Below, in pieces: positions 25,752 to 32,853 of a stretch of DNA of 61,947 nucleotides. The position numbers and the translations under genes are program-made. Below the pieces are notes generated by a model. It searched no databases. It saw nothing but the letters and a program-made list of their open reading frames with translations, and had not been told where the DNA came from. Numbering within the stretch: position 1 is the stretch's first letter; each line of letters opens with the position of its first letter. The DNA lies in assembly GCA_028277885.1 (NCBI GenBank), contig JANQFK010000071.1:1-61947 (forward strand), in the 5' to 3' direction. The stretch comes from Myxococcota bacterium. Its GTDB lineage: Bacteria > Myxococcota_A > UBA9160 > UBA6930.

Positions 25752-26393
25752 GTGGCAGCGGAACAAATCGCAGACGTTCGATCGGGCCACCAGGGTCGCT
25801 GGCTGGCCGCCTTCGCATTCCTCTCGATGCTCGCCCTCGCGTCGGTGCCGCACTTCCTGGGCGGCGACGAGGCCGAGGACTACTTCTCGCCGGCGCCGGA
25901 TTTCCTCCAGCGCTACGCCTCCGATGCCGGCCTCGCCGCCATCTGCAGCGAGCCCGAGATCCTCGGCGAGGCCCACGGCCTGTGCGGCTTCGGGCGCGCC
26001 CGGCGCTCGAGCGTCGCGCCCCCGCCGAGCAAGGAGATCCGCTTCGCCCGCACCCAGGAGCCGCCTCCGGTGGGCACCCTGGAGACGCCCGCGGTGGACC
26101 ACTTCGAGATCGGCCTCTCGGAGCTGCCCCCGGTCCTGCTGACCGACGGCGGCCCCGGTGGCGGCAGCGTGCTGCGCCTGGCGGCCTCGGGCGACGGCGG
26201 CGGCCTGCCCCTCATCCTCCTCGACGACGACTCGGACTCCACGATCGTGGACGGCGGCGACAGCGACACCGACACGGACACGGACACCGACACGGACACG
26301 GACCCCGAGAAGGCCGTGCCCGAGCCCAGCGCCGCCCTGCTCTTCGGGCTCGGCGCCCTGCTGATCCGCTCGCGCCGCGCGACGCGCCGCTAG
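25752..26393 (+). CDS. PEP-CTERM surface protein with Asp-Thr repeat
   Basis: 213 residues from a GTG at 25752 (GGAGAG Shine-Dalgarno). One N-terminal hydrophobic segment (about 17-35) acts as signal or anchor. The middle is low-complexity (Pro/Asp/Gly). Residues 172-184 are an alternating Asp-Thr tract of 13 residues, followed by the PEP-CTERM signal VPEP at 189-192, hydrophobic SAALLFGLGALLI and a basic tail. PEP-CTERM proteins are processed by an exosortase in the inner membrane; no exosortase gene is in this window. It is a small acidic surface or matrix protein of unknown role. It is convergent with the OmpA gene, with a shared hairpin at the stops. Confidence 0.78.
   Translation: MAAEQIADVRSGHQGRWLAAFAFLSMLALASVPHFLGGDEAEDYFSPAPDFLQRYASDAGLAAICSEPEILGEAHGLCGFGRARRSSVAPPPSKEIRFARTQEPPPVGTLETPAVDHFEIGLSELPPVLLTDGGPGGGSVLRLAASGDGGGLPLILLDDDSDSTIVDGGDSDTDTDTDTDTDTDPEKAVPEPSAALLFGLGALLIRSRRATRR
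26265..26303 (+). repeat. Hexamer tandem repeat GACAC(C/G) inside PEP-CTERM gene
   Basis: Six and a half copies of the 6-base unit encode the alternating Asp-Thr tract. Such in-frame tracts can change length by slippage without a frameshift. Confidence 0.85.
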
Positions 26394-26407
26394 GCCTTCG
26401 CCCTAGC
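26389..26407. terminator. Hairpin whose arms contain both convergent stop codons
   Basis: GCTAGG, 7-base loop CCTTCGC, CCTAGC. The TAG of the PEP-CTERM gene (26391-26393) is in the left arm and the stop of the OmpA gene (26403-26405) in the right arm. It is a likely bidirectional transcription end, though the stem is short and lacks a T-run. Confidence 0.45.
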
Positions 26408-27095
26408 CCCGCGTCAGCGGGATCAGCGTGAGCTCCACCCGGCGGTTGCGCTCCCGCCCGGCCCGGGTGGCGTTCGGCGCCACGGGGCGCGCCTCGCCCC
26501 AGCCCAGGGCCACGATGCGCAGGTCGTCGATCCCCTGCACCCGCAGGTAGCGACGTACCGCGTCGGCGCGGCGCTCCGAGAGGGACCGGTTGTAGGCGTC
26601 GCTCCCGGTCGAGTCGGTGTGGGCCGCCACCTCGATCACGGTCCGGTCGAACTCCTTCAGCACCCTGGAGACCGAGGTGAGCACGGCGTAGAAGGAGGCG
26701 CGGATCTCGGCGCGGTCCACGTCGAAGGTCACGTTGCCCGGCATGTCCAGCACCAGGACTTCGCCGGCGCGTCCGACGCTCACGCCGGTGCCCGCGAGCT
26801 CCTCCCGGAGCCTGGCCTCCTGGCGGTCCATGTAGGCGCCGACGGCGCCACCGGCCAGGGCTCCCACGCCGGCGCCGATCAACGCGCGCTTGCGCCGCTC
26901 CCGGTGGTCGTCGGCGAAGACGAGCCCGGCCGCCGCGCCCGTGGCGGCGCCGATGGTCGCGCCCCTGGCGGTCTTGCTGGCCTCGCTCTCGCCCGTGAGG
27001 GGATCGACGCTCGTGCAGCCGAGCGTCGGGGCCAGCGCGGTCAGGGCCAGCGCCATCGCCGCCGCGGCGGTCCGGCCCACTCGCCTCCGGAGCAT
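26403..27095 (-). CDS. OmpA-family lipoprotein with glycine-zipper domain (YiaD-like)
   Basis: 230 residues. The signal ends at lipobox APTLGC with lipidated Cys27. Residues 45-90 form a glycine-zipper segment (GATIGAATGAAAGLVFADDHRERRKRALIGAGVGALAGGAVGAYMDRQE), then the OmpA C-terminal peptidoglycan-binding domain from about 110. Key peptidoglycan-contact motifs are present: VIEVAAHTDSTGSDAYNRSLSERRADAVRRYL and ERNRRVELTL. It tethers the outer membrane to peptidoglycan. ATG at 27095 with GGGGGAGGG upstream. Downstream of bfr on the same strand, 58 bases apart, no functional link evident. Confidence 0.92.
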   Translation of the reverse strand: MLRRRVGRTAAAAMALALTALAPTLGCTSVDPLTGESEASKTARGATIGAATGAAAGLVFADDHRERRKRALIGAGVGALAGGAVGAYMDRQEARLREELAGTGVSVGRAGEVLVLDMPGNVTFDVDRAEIRASFYAVLTSVSRVLKEFDRTVIEVAAHTDSTGSDAYNRSLSERRADAVRRYLRVQGIDDLRIVALGWGEARPVAPNATRAGRERNRRVELTLIPLTRG

Positions 27096-27153
27096 CGCCC
27101 TCCCCCCACTCCTGGATCGAGCCCAGGCCCGCGCGGCCCGGCGGGTCGGCCTC

Positions 27154-27624
27154 CTAGCCGTAGATCTGCTCGGCCAGGTAGGCCTTGCGGCCCACCTCCT
27201 CGATCTGGTGGAGCTGCGCCTCGAGCCAGTCGAGGCCTTCCTCCTCGGAGGTGAGGATGCCCTCGAGCAGCTCGCGGGTGCCGTTGTCGCCCTTCTCGCG
27301 GCACAGCGCGATGGACTCGTTGAGCCGCTTCACGGCCTCCTTCTCCATGGCGAGGTCGAGCTCGTGCTGCTCCACCGGGTCCTCGCCGACGCGCACCGTC
27401 CCGAGGCGCTGCATGTTGGGCACGCCCTCGAGGTAGAGGATCCGCTCGATGATCGAGTCGGCGTGCTTCATCTCGCCGATGGACTCCTCGTACTTCTTGG
27501 CGCGCAGCTTCTCGTAGCCCCAGTTCTCGCACATCTTGGCGTGCACGTAGTACTGGTTCACGGCGGTGAGCTCCGCCGTGAGGATCTCGTTGAGTGCCTC
27601 GATGACCGCGGCGTCGCCCTGCAT
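27154..27624 (-). CDS. bfr: Bacterioferritin
   Basis: 156 residues from the ATG at 27624, preceded by GGGAGGGA; a slightly longer start at 27639 lacks a Shine-Dalgarno. Ferroxidase ligands Glu18, Glu51, His54, Glu94 and Glu127 align with E. coli Bfr, and the haem ligand Met52 is present, so this is a haem-type 24-mer iron store. The sixth ligand, His130 in E. coli, is replaced by Gly (SEEEGLDWLE). This may weaken the second iron site. It lies 91 bases downstream of bfd, which supplies electrons for iron release. The Fur box upstream of bfd probably controls both, although the gap could hold a second promoter. Confidence 0.95.
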   Translation of the reverse strand: MQGDAAVIEALNEILTAELTAVNQYYVHAKMCENWGYEKLRAKKYEESIGEMKHADSIIERILYLEGVPNMQRLGTVRVGEDPVEQHELDLAMEKEAVKRLNESIALCREKGDNGTRELLEGILTSEEEGLDWLEAQLHQIEEVGRKAYLAEQIYG

Positions 27625-27715
27625 GCGTGTCCCTCCCAACGTGCCGATTCCGCTCCAGCAGCCTGCCGGCTCGCGCGTCGAAAAGCAATTTCAGTGGGGA
27701 GGATGTTCGGGCGCG

Positions 27716-27937
27716 CTAGCGGCTGGGCGCGAGGCGCACGCCGGCCGCGTCGTCGGTGCCCGCACCGGCACCGCTCACCGTCTCGGCGGAGACGATCTCG
27801 TCGATCACGGGCCGGCAGCCACCGCACACCGTGCCGGCCCCGCAGGCCCGGGCCACGGCTCCGCGCCGGGAGGCGCCTGCGCGCACGGCGGCACGCACCT
27901 GGCGGTCGGAGACGGCTTTGCAGTGGCAGACGATCAC
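27716..27937 (-). CDS. bfd: Bacterioferritin-associated ferredoxin
   Basis: 73 residues from the GTG at 27937. The [2Fe-2S] ligands are C4 and C6 (MIVCHCKAVSD) and C38, C41 (TVCGGCRPVI), the BFD fold. It reduces the ferric core of bacterioferritin through its haem to release iron. The region upstream holds a strong Fur box overlapping the -35, so expression should be induced by iron starvation, as for bfd in other bacteria. The C-terminal 20 residues are a low-complexity extension relative to the 64-residue E. coli protein. bfr follows on the same strand. Confidence 0.94.
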   Translation of the reverse strand: MIVCHCKAVSDRQVRAAVRAGASRRGAVARACGAGTVCGGCRPVIDEIVSAETVSGAGAGTDDAAGVRLAPSR

Positions 27938-27946
27938 GGTCCTGAC

Positions 27947-27974
27947 AGTGTACGCGGGTGAAAATGAAAATCAA
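27947..27974 (-). promoter_or_regulatory. bfd promoter
   Basis: Minus strand TTGATT (27974-27969), 16-base spacer, TACACT (27952-27947), 9 bases before the GTG at 27937. The transcript would begin at or just before the start codon. The -35 lies inside the Fur box. Confidence 0.65.
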
Positions 27975-27978
27975 TGTC
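27960..27978. promoter_or_regulatory. Fur box
   Basis: GAAAATGAAAATCAATGTC matches the 19-bp Fur consensus GATAATGATAATCATTATC at 15 positions. It is an AT-rich island in a very GC-rich window and overlaps the -35 of bfd; extra half-site sequence (GTTTTCATC) continues to 27987. It predicts Fur repression of bfd under iron sufficiency. Confidence 0.8.
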
Positions 27979-28050
27979 GTTTTCATCGAGTCGGAAAACG
28001 TATCGAAGTCAGGCGCTTACGAAAGAAGCCGCGGATGGGATGCGCTGGGA

Positions 28051-29691
28051 TCAGAACAGCCGGGCGCCGTCCAGGCCCTCGGGCACCGGCACCGCGAGGG
28101 CCCCGGCGAGGGTCGGAGCGATGTCGATGGTGCGCGCGGCGCTCGGGAACAGGCCCGGGTCGACGCCCGCGCCCCAGAACACGAGCGGCACGGCGCGGTC
28201 GTAGAAGTAGGGGCTGCCGTGGGTGGTGCCCGAGTCGTAGGCGGAGATCAGGCAGCCGCGCTCCACCTGCACGATGAGGTCGCCGCTGCGCTCGGGGTCG
28301 TAGGAGTTGCGGTAGAGCCGTGCCGTCTCGCGGGTGCCGCTGCGGATCTCGTCGGGGTTCCAGACCTCCGCGATGCCCGGGCTCCGCTCCAGGTACGCCT
28401 CGGCGTCGTCCGCAACCGCGCGCGGGTCGGCGCCGCGCGCGGCGGCGAGCTCGCGGTTCACCGCCATCTGGGTGCCGGCGAACAGCATCCACGGGCGGGG
28501 CCAGCGCAGGGTGCTGTGGCCGAGGTGCAGGCGCGTCAGCATGCCGAGGCCGAGGCGCTTGAGGCCCACGCGCCCGCCGTCGACCGGGCACTCCGCGCGG
28601 CCCTGGGCCTCGAGCCACTCGGGCAGCGGCAGCACGCCGTGGTCGGCGGTGAGGGCGACCAGCAGGCGGCCCTTCCCGACCCGGGCCTCGAGGGCCTCGA
28701 GCAGTCGGCCGACGCCCGCGTCGAGGCGCTGCAGCGCGTCCCGCGACTCCTGGCTGAAGGGTCCGTAGTGGTGTCCCACGACGTCCGTGGCCGAGAGCGA
28801 GATGCCGAGCAGGTCCGGCACGTCGTCGCGTCCCAGGCCCTCCTGCTCGACCAGCTCGAGCGCGAAGTCGAGGGTGGCGTCGTCCACGAAGGGCGAGGCG
28901 AACAGGCGCTGGGCGAACTCGGCGGTCTTCTCCGAGCGCACCGGGTGCCCGCTGGTGCGCGAGTGGCGCTGCGACTCGCCGGGGAAGTCGTCCGGGCGGT
29001 CGCCGGCGAGGGTGTCGTGCTCCCAGGTGTCGGGGACGCGCGCCAGGAAGCCCGTGGCCGGGTCGTTGAAGCGCTGCGCCCAGGCCGGAAGCCGGGGCCG
29101 GTAGTAGGTGCTGGTCGTGAAGGAGAGGTCCGCACCCCGGAACCAGTAGGCGCCGTCGGGCCGCTGGCCTCCCATCATGATGGCTCCGCGGTCCTTCCCC
29201 CCGACGGCGAAGACGCGCGCTTCCGGGTTCGCGCGCTGCATCCAGTCGCCGAGGGCGTCCACGCGCAGCAGGCGCGGCGAGCGGCCCTCCGCGGGAGCCG
29301 TGGGGTCGCGGCCGATCACCCGCGCATCGGCCGCGGTGTCGTCGCTGCAGTAGACGACGCGCTTGCGCTCGGCGTCGAAGAAGTTGTTGCCGGGGATGCC
29401 GGCGGCGGCGGGGTGGCGGCCGGTCAGGAGGGTGGCGTGACCGGGACAGGTCTCGGTCATGGCGTGGTCCTGGACGGCCTGGGTGTAGACGCGCCCCTCG
29501 CGGGCCAGGCGTCCGAGCCCGCCGGGCAGCTCGCTCCCCATGCGATCCGGGCGCAGCTGGTCCACGGAGACGACCAGGACGAGGCGCGGGCGGGCCTCCG
29601 CCACGCCGGCCCCGAAGGCGAGCCCCGGGGCGAGTGCGAGGAGGAGGAGGACCCGTCGGAGACCTCGGTGAACGCGTGTTCGGTGGGCCAT
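28051..29691 (-). CDS. Secreted alkaline phosphatase (PafA-like, nucleotide pyrophosphatase superfamily)
   Basis: 546 residues with an N-terminal signal (RRVLLLLALAPGLAFGAGVAEA). The metal and nucleophile motifs are VVSVDQLRPDRM and AMTETCPGHATLLTGRHPAAAGIPGNNFF, where the Thr before the CPGHA string is the expected phosphate-accepting residue. Later VALTADHGVLPLPEW and the C-terminal SGTTHGSPYFYDRAVPLVFWG carry further metal ligands. It is a periplasmic phosphomonoesterase that would scavenge phosphate. A TAGTCT box lies 9 bases before the ATG, with no Shine-Dalgarno. No pho box was recognised. Confidence 0.9.
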   Translation of the reverse strand: MAHRTRVHRGLRRVLLLLALAPGLAFGAGVAEARPRLVLVVSVDQLRPDRMGSELPGGLGRLAREGRVYTQAVQDHAMTETCPGHATLLTGRHPAAAGIPGNNFFDAERKRVVYCSDDTAADARVIGRDPTAPAEGRSPRLLRVDALGDWMQRANPEARVFAVGGKDRGAIMMGGQRPDGAYWFRGADLSFTTSTYYRPRLPAWAQRFNDPATGFLARVPDTWEHDTLAGDRPDDFPGESQRHSRTSGHPVRSEKTAEFAQRLFASPFVDDATLDFALELVEQEGLGRDDVPDLLGISLSATDVVGHHYGPFSQESRDALQRLDAGVGRLLEALEARVGKGRLLVALTADHGVLPLPEWLEAQGRAECPVDGGRVGLKRLGLGMLTRLHLGHSTLRWPRPWMLFAGTQMAVNRELAAARGADPRAVADDAEAYLERSPGIAEVWNPDEIRSGTRETARLYRNSYDPERSGDLIVQVERGCLISAYDSGTTHGSPYFYDRAVPLVFWGAGVDPGLFPSAARTIDIAPTLAGALAVPVPEGLDGARLF

Positions 29692-29700
29692 GGCGGCCTG

Positions 29701-29706
29701 AGACTA
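29701..29706 (-). promoter_or_regulatory. TAGTCT -10-like box, predicted leaderless start of phosphatase gene
   Basis: Minus strand TAGTCT, 9 bases before the ATG at 29691; the gap CAGGCCGCC has no useful Shine-Dalgarno. Confidence 0.45.
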
Positions 29707-29746
29707 GCCCTCCGGCCTCCCCGGGCGCCTGCTTACCTCGCGGTCA

Positions 29747-29776
29747 TTGACCCGGCGCCGGGCGCTCTGGTAGGAG
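29747..29776 (+). promoter_or_regulatory. Candidate promoter of small zinc-ribbon gene
   Basis: TTGACC (29747-29752), 18-base spacer, TAGGAG (29771-29776). The -35 is good and the -10 weak. It would give a leader of about 40 bases ending in AGGGGAG before the GTG at 29823. Confidence 0.4.
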
Positions 29777-29822
29777 GGGCCGAGGGGCGGGGGGCTGGGC
29801 TGCGGCAGGGAGGGGAGACGCC

Positions 29823-29981
29823 GTGGAACCCGATTCCGACAGCGGACCCCGGCTGCTGGTGAGCTGCGAGGAGTGCGGCCGCCTCCATCCCCAGGAGAGC
29901 CCGCTCGTGCTCCGGCCGCTGTGCGCGAGCTGCGCCAGCGTCGATCCGGCCCGCGGGCTGGGCGATCCGGGCTTCGAGTAG
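29823..29981 (+). CDS. Small zinc-ribbon protein, 52 residues
   Basis: A short gene with a GTG start at 29823 and a strong, well-spaced Shine-Dalgarno (AGGGGAG, 5 bases away). The product has two CxxC knuckles, C15-E-E-C18 and C34-A-S-C37, separated by 15 residues, a typical rubredoxin-like or zinc-ribbon spacing. A short acidic tail ends GDPGFE. There is no signal peptide. It is not recognisable as a named family; it could be a zinc-binding adaptor or a small regulator. The plsC-type gene starts 53 bases downstream with its own box, so it may be monocistronic. Confidence 0.65.
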   Translation: MEPDSDSGPRLLVSCEECGRLHPQESPLVLRPLCASCASVDPARGLGDPGFE

Positions 29982-30021
29982 CCGGCGCCGCCCGCCGGCG
30001 GGAGCCCCGCAGCGCGCCAGG

Positions 30022-30027
30022 TAGGCT
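30022..30027 (+). promoter_or_regulatory. TAGGCT -10-like box, predicted leaderless start
   Basis: TAGGCT, 7 bases (CGCCCCC) before the ATG at 30035. No Shine-Dalgarno. Confidence 0.5.
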
Positions 30028-30034
30028 CGCCCCC

Positions 30035-30790
30035 ATGGCGGAGGAAGCGCAGCGGCGCCCCCACGCGCCCGGCCCGATCGCGGTCGGTCGGACGTTGCTC
30101 GCCCTCGGCGCCATCCTGCCCGGGCTCGGCGCGGGCCTCGCCACCTGGGCGTGGAGCCGCGACCGGCGCCGCGGCTGGAACCGCGCCATCCGCCTGTGGG
30201 GTGAGCTCGGCACCGCGGCGGCGGGGATCCGGCTCGAGGTCGAGGGCGCGCGCCACCTGGAGGAGCCGCGGCCGGCGGTCTTCGTGCTGAACCACCAGAG
30301 CGGGATCGACCCGATCCTGGCGTGCGCGCTGCTGAGGCGCGACTTCGTCGGCGTCGCCAAGCAGGAGCTGCGGCGCAACCCGTGGCTCGGTCCCGCCTTC
30401 GCCTTCGCGGGCACGGTGTTCGTGGACCGCTCGGACCGGGCGCGCGCCGTGCGCGCCCTCCAGCCCGCCATCGACACGCTCCACTCCGGCATCTCGGTCG
30501 CCGTCGCGCCCGAGGGCACGCGCAGCCCCGGGAGCCGCCTCGGCCGCTTCAAGAAGGGCGCCTTCCGTCTCGCCCTCGCCGCCAAGGCGCCCGTGGTCCC
30601 CATCGTGATCCACAACGCCGCCGACGTGCTGCCCCCCGGCGGCTGGTGGATGACGCCCGCGACGGTGCGCGTGAGCGTCCACCCGCCGATCCCGACCGAC
30701 GGCTGGGGCCTCGAGACCCTCGACCGCCACATCGCCGACGTCGAGGCGGTGTACCACGCGGCCCTCGGCGCGGTACCCTCGCCGCCATGA
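30035..30790 (+). CDS. plsC: 1-acyl-glycerol-3-phosphate acyltransferase (PlsC-like)
   Basis: 251 residues. An N-terminal hydrophobic segment (about 16-40) anchors it to the inner membrane. The acyltransferase HX4D motif is NHQSGID at 86-92 (H87, D92), followed by VAKQELRRNPWLGPAFAFAGTVFVDR and VAPEGTRSPGSRLGRFKKGAFRLALAAKAPVVPIVI, the four PlsC blocks. It makes phosphatidic acid from lysophosphatidic acid. ATG at 30035 chosen because a TAGGCT box precedes it and the family N-terminus fits. Its TGA overlaps the next start (ATGA). Confidence 0.93.
   Translation: MAEEAQRRPHAPGPIAVGRTLLALGAILPGLGAGLATWAWSRDRRRGWNRAIRLWGELGTAAAGIRLEVEGARHLEEPRPAVFVLNHQSGIDPILACALLRRDFVGVAKQELRRNPWLGPAFAFAGTVFVDRSDRARAVRALQPAIDTLHSGISVAVAPEGTRSPGSRLGRFKKGAFRLALAAKAPVVPIVIHNAADVLPPGGWWMTPATVRVSVHPPIPTDGWGLETLDRHIADVEAVYHAALGAVPSPP
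30774..30779 (+). promoter_or_regulatory. TACCCT -10-like box, predicted leaderless start
   Basis: TACCCT inside the last codons of the plsC-like gene, 7 bases before the ATG at 30787. It allows separate transcription of the oxidoreductase gene in addition to coupling. Confidence 0.4.
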
Positions 30791-31725
30791 GCGACCTCCA
30801 CTTCGGCGTCACCCTTCCCCAGATCAAGCGCACCTGGGCCGAGGCCCGGGACGCGGCCCTCGAGTTCGACCGCCTCGGCTTCGACTCGGTCTGGGTCTGC
30901 GACCACGTCCAGGGCGTCCCGATCCCGACCCTCCCGATCTTCGAGGCCTGGAGCGAGCTCGCCGCCGTGGCGGCGCTCACCGAGCGCGTGCAGCTCGGCA
31001 CCCTGGTGACGCCGCCCTTCCTGCGCAACCCGGGCGTGTTCGCCAAGCAGGTCGCCACCGTGGACCACGTCTCCAACGGCCGCACCATCGTGGGGCTCGG
31101 CTCGGGCTGGTTCCAGCCGGAGTTCGAGGGCTACGGCCTGCCCTTCCCGCCCATCGGCCAGCGCATGCAGGCCCTCGAGGAGGCCATCCAGGTCCTGAAG
31201 GGCCTGTGGACCGAGGAGCGCTTCGACTTCCAGGGGCGCCACTACACCGTGAAGGACGCGCCCTGTGAGCCCAAGCCCGTGCGCCGCCCGCCCATCCTGA
31301 TCGGGGGCGGCGGCGAGAAGGTGCTGATGGGCATCGTCGCCCGCCACGCCGACATGTGGAACAACATGGCGGTGGTGCAGCACCAGCTCGCCCACAAGAT
31401 CGACGTGCTGCGCCGGCGCTGCGACGCCGAGGGCCGCGACTTCTCGACCCTCGAGATCTCCCAGCAGTGCACCATCGTGACCAGCGAGACCGAGGACGAG
31501 GCGAAGGCCGCCCTCGAGAAGGCGAAGAAGATCTACGGCGGGCACATGGGCGCCCAGCTCGAGGAGCACGGCATCTGGGGCACGCCCGCCCGGGTGATCG
31601 ACGGCATCGAGCGCCACCGCGCCCTCGGCTGCACGGGCTTCGTGATCGAGTTCTTCGGCCGCGACACCCGCGTGCCCGCGCGCCTGTTCGCCGAGAAGGT
31701 GATCCCGGCGCTGCGCTCCGCCTAG
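30787..31725 (+). CDS. LLM-class flavin-dependent oxidoreductase, F420-type
   Basis: 312 residues with the luciferase-like TIM barrel. Characteristic segments are FGVTLPQIKRTWAEARDAALEFDRLGFDSVWVCDHV, VQLGTLVTPPFLRNPGVFAKQVATVDHVSNGRTIVGLGSGWFQPEFEGYGL and PPILIGGGGEKVLMGIVARHADMWNN. Such N-terminal patterns are common in F420-dependent members, but FMN use cannot be excluded from sequence. Substrate is unknown. Its start overlaps the plsC-like stop. Its TAG stop shares the CTAG palindrome (31722-31725) with the opposing paraoxonase-like gene. Confidence 0.9.
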   Translation: MSDLHFGVTLPQIKRTWAEARDAALEFDRLGFDSVWVCDHVQGVPIPTLPIFEAWSELAAVAALTERVQLGTLVTPPFLRNPGVFAKQVATVDHVSNGRTIVGLGSGWFQPEFEGYGLPFPPIGQRMQALEEAIQVLKGLWTEERFDFQGRHYTVKDAPCEPKPVRRPPILIGGGGEKVLMGIVARHADMWNNMAVVQHQLAHKIDVLRRRCDAEGRDFSTLEISQQCTIVTSETEDEAKAALEKAKKIYGGHMGAQLEEHGIWGTPARVIDGIERHRALGCTGFVIEFFGRDTRVPARLFAEKVIPALRSA

Positions 31726-32780
31726 GGGCCGGGCAGCTCGCAGTCGAGGATGCGCTCGCCCGTGATGGCGCCGATCAGGAGGCGGCCGTCGCGCACCGAG
31801 CCCACGCTCGCCGCCGAGATCGCGGTGCCGTCGTCGAGGAAGACCTCCTCGACCCGCCACTCGCCGCCCGGCTCGCCCTCCCGCGCGACGCGCAGCACCT
31901 GGGAGGGCGCGCGCTCGGCCGAGCCGCCCATGAACGCGACGAGGGCGAAGAGCTTCGGATGGGCGCCGACCCAGAGCGCGCCGGCGGCGTCCACCTCGAT
32001 GTTGTCCGGCGCGCTCCCCACCGGCACCGTCTCCCGCAGCCGCAGGTCCCCGGTTTCGGCGTCCGGGGCGTAGACGCGGAGCTCGCGGCCCAGCGTGGAC
32101 GCCACGTACACCTCGCGGCCGTCCGCGCTGGCGTCGATGCCGTTGGGGTAGCGGATGCGCGAGAGTGCGCGTCGGAAGCGGGTGCCGTCGAAATGGATCA
32201 CGTCCGAGATCGGGAGGCGGAGCCAGTCTTCGACGCTGTTGCGCCAGCCTCGGGGCCAGCGGTGGTCGTTGGTGACGTAGAAGCGGTCCGGGCCCACGGC
32301 GACCAGGTCGTTGGGGGAGACCAGCAGGGGGTCCGTGAGCGTCCGGGCCAGGGAGAGCCCGTCGCCCACGAGGTCGAAGATCTTGATCGAGTGGCTCCCG
32401 CCCTCGTGGTCGATCACGAGCAGCCGGTCGGGGCCGTCGCCGCCGTGCCACAGGCTGATGCCGTGGGGCCGGAAGTCCGGCGGGGCGTCGGGCGTGAGGT
32501 TGCGCAGGCCGCCGCCCGAGCCGGGCCGGTAGGCCCAGACGGCTCCGCCTCCCGGGCGGCCGGCCGCCACGGCGCGGCGATCGAAGCCGGCCACGTAGGC
32601 GATGGGCCGACTGGGGTGAAGGGTGAGGTCCTCGGGGCCAGCGACGCCGGTCACGGTCTGGCAGCGGCCCGCGAAGTGGGGCTCGATGCTCCGGAACGCG
32701 CCACCCAGCCAGGCGGTGCGCAGGCCGTAGAGCGCGACGAGCGCGAGGGCCAGGAGCGCGAGGGTGCGGGCGCGGGGCAC
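31722..32780 (-). CDS. Membrane-anchored paraoxonase/arylesterase-family beta-propeller
   Basis: 352 residues if started at the GTG at 32780; upstream alternatives overlap the divergent symporter gene. An N-terminal hydrophobic segment (ARTLALLALALVALYGLRTAWLGGAF) resembles the retained signal anchor of PON enzymes. Calcium-ligand motifs of the PON fold are all visible: GPEDLTLHP, FRPHGISLW, SPNDLVAVGPDRFYVTND, YPNGID, and APDNIEVDAAGALWVGAHP. A lactonase or arylesterase activity outside the cytoplasm is likely. The start codon is uncertain; GGGAG lies about 12 bases upstream. Confidence 0.85.
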   Translation of the reverse strand: MPRARTLALLALALVALYGLRTAWLGGAFRSIEPHFAGRCQTVTGVAGPEDLTLHPSRPIAYVAGFDRRAVAAGRPGGGAVWAYRPGSGGGLRNLTPDAPPDFRPHGISLWHGGDGPDRLLVIDHEGGSHSIKIFDLVGDGLSLARTLTDPLLVSPNDLVAVGPDRFYVTNDHRWPRGWRNSVEDWLRLPISDVIHFDGTRFRRALSRIRYPNGIDASADGREVYVASTLGRELRVYAPDAETGDLRLRETVPVGSAPDNIEVDAAGALWVGAHPKLFALVAFMGGSAERAPSQVLRVAREGEPGGEWRVEEVFLDDGTAISAASVGSVRDGRLLIGAITGERILDCELPGP

Positions 32781-32821
32781 GAGCGGGAGCGTCTCCCATC
32801 CCTGCGGCCCCCGCCACGGGG

Positions 32822-32827
32822 TATGCT
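32822..32827 (+). promoter_or_regulatory. TATGCT -10-like box of symporter gene
   Basis: GGTATGCTGCC, 26 bases before the ATG at 32854, with a GGGGGAG Shine-Dalgarno in between. It also lies upstream of the divergent paraoxonase-like gene. Confidence 0.4.
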
Positions 32828-32853
32828 GCCGTCCCGTTGCCCGGGGGAGCGCC

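Noticed and set aside
26265..26303. Short tandem repeats as a possible CRISPR
   Set aside because: No spacers; it is an in-frame hexamer inside a gene.
27640..27715. Second Fur box before bfr
   Set aside because: GAAATTGCTTTTC is AT-rich and weakly dyadic, but matches the Fur consensus poorly.
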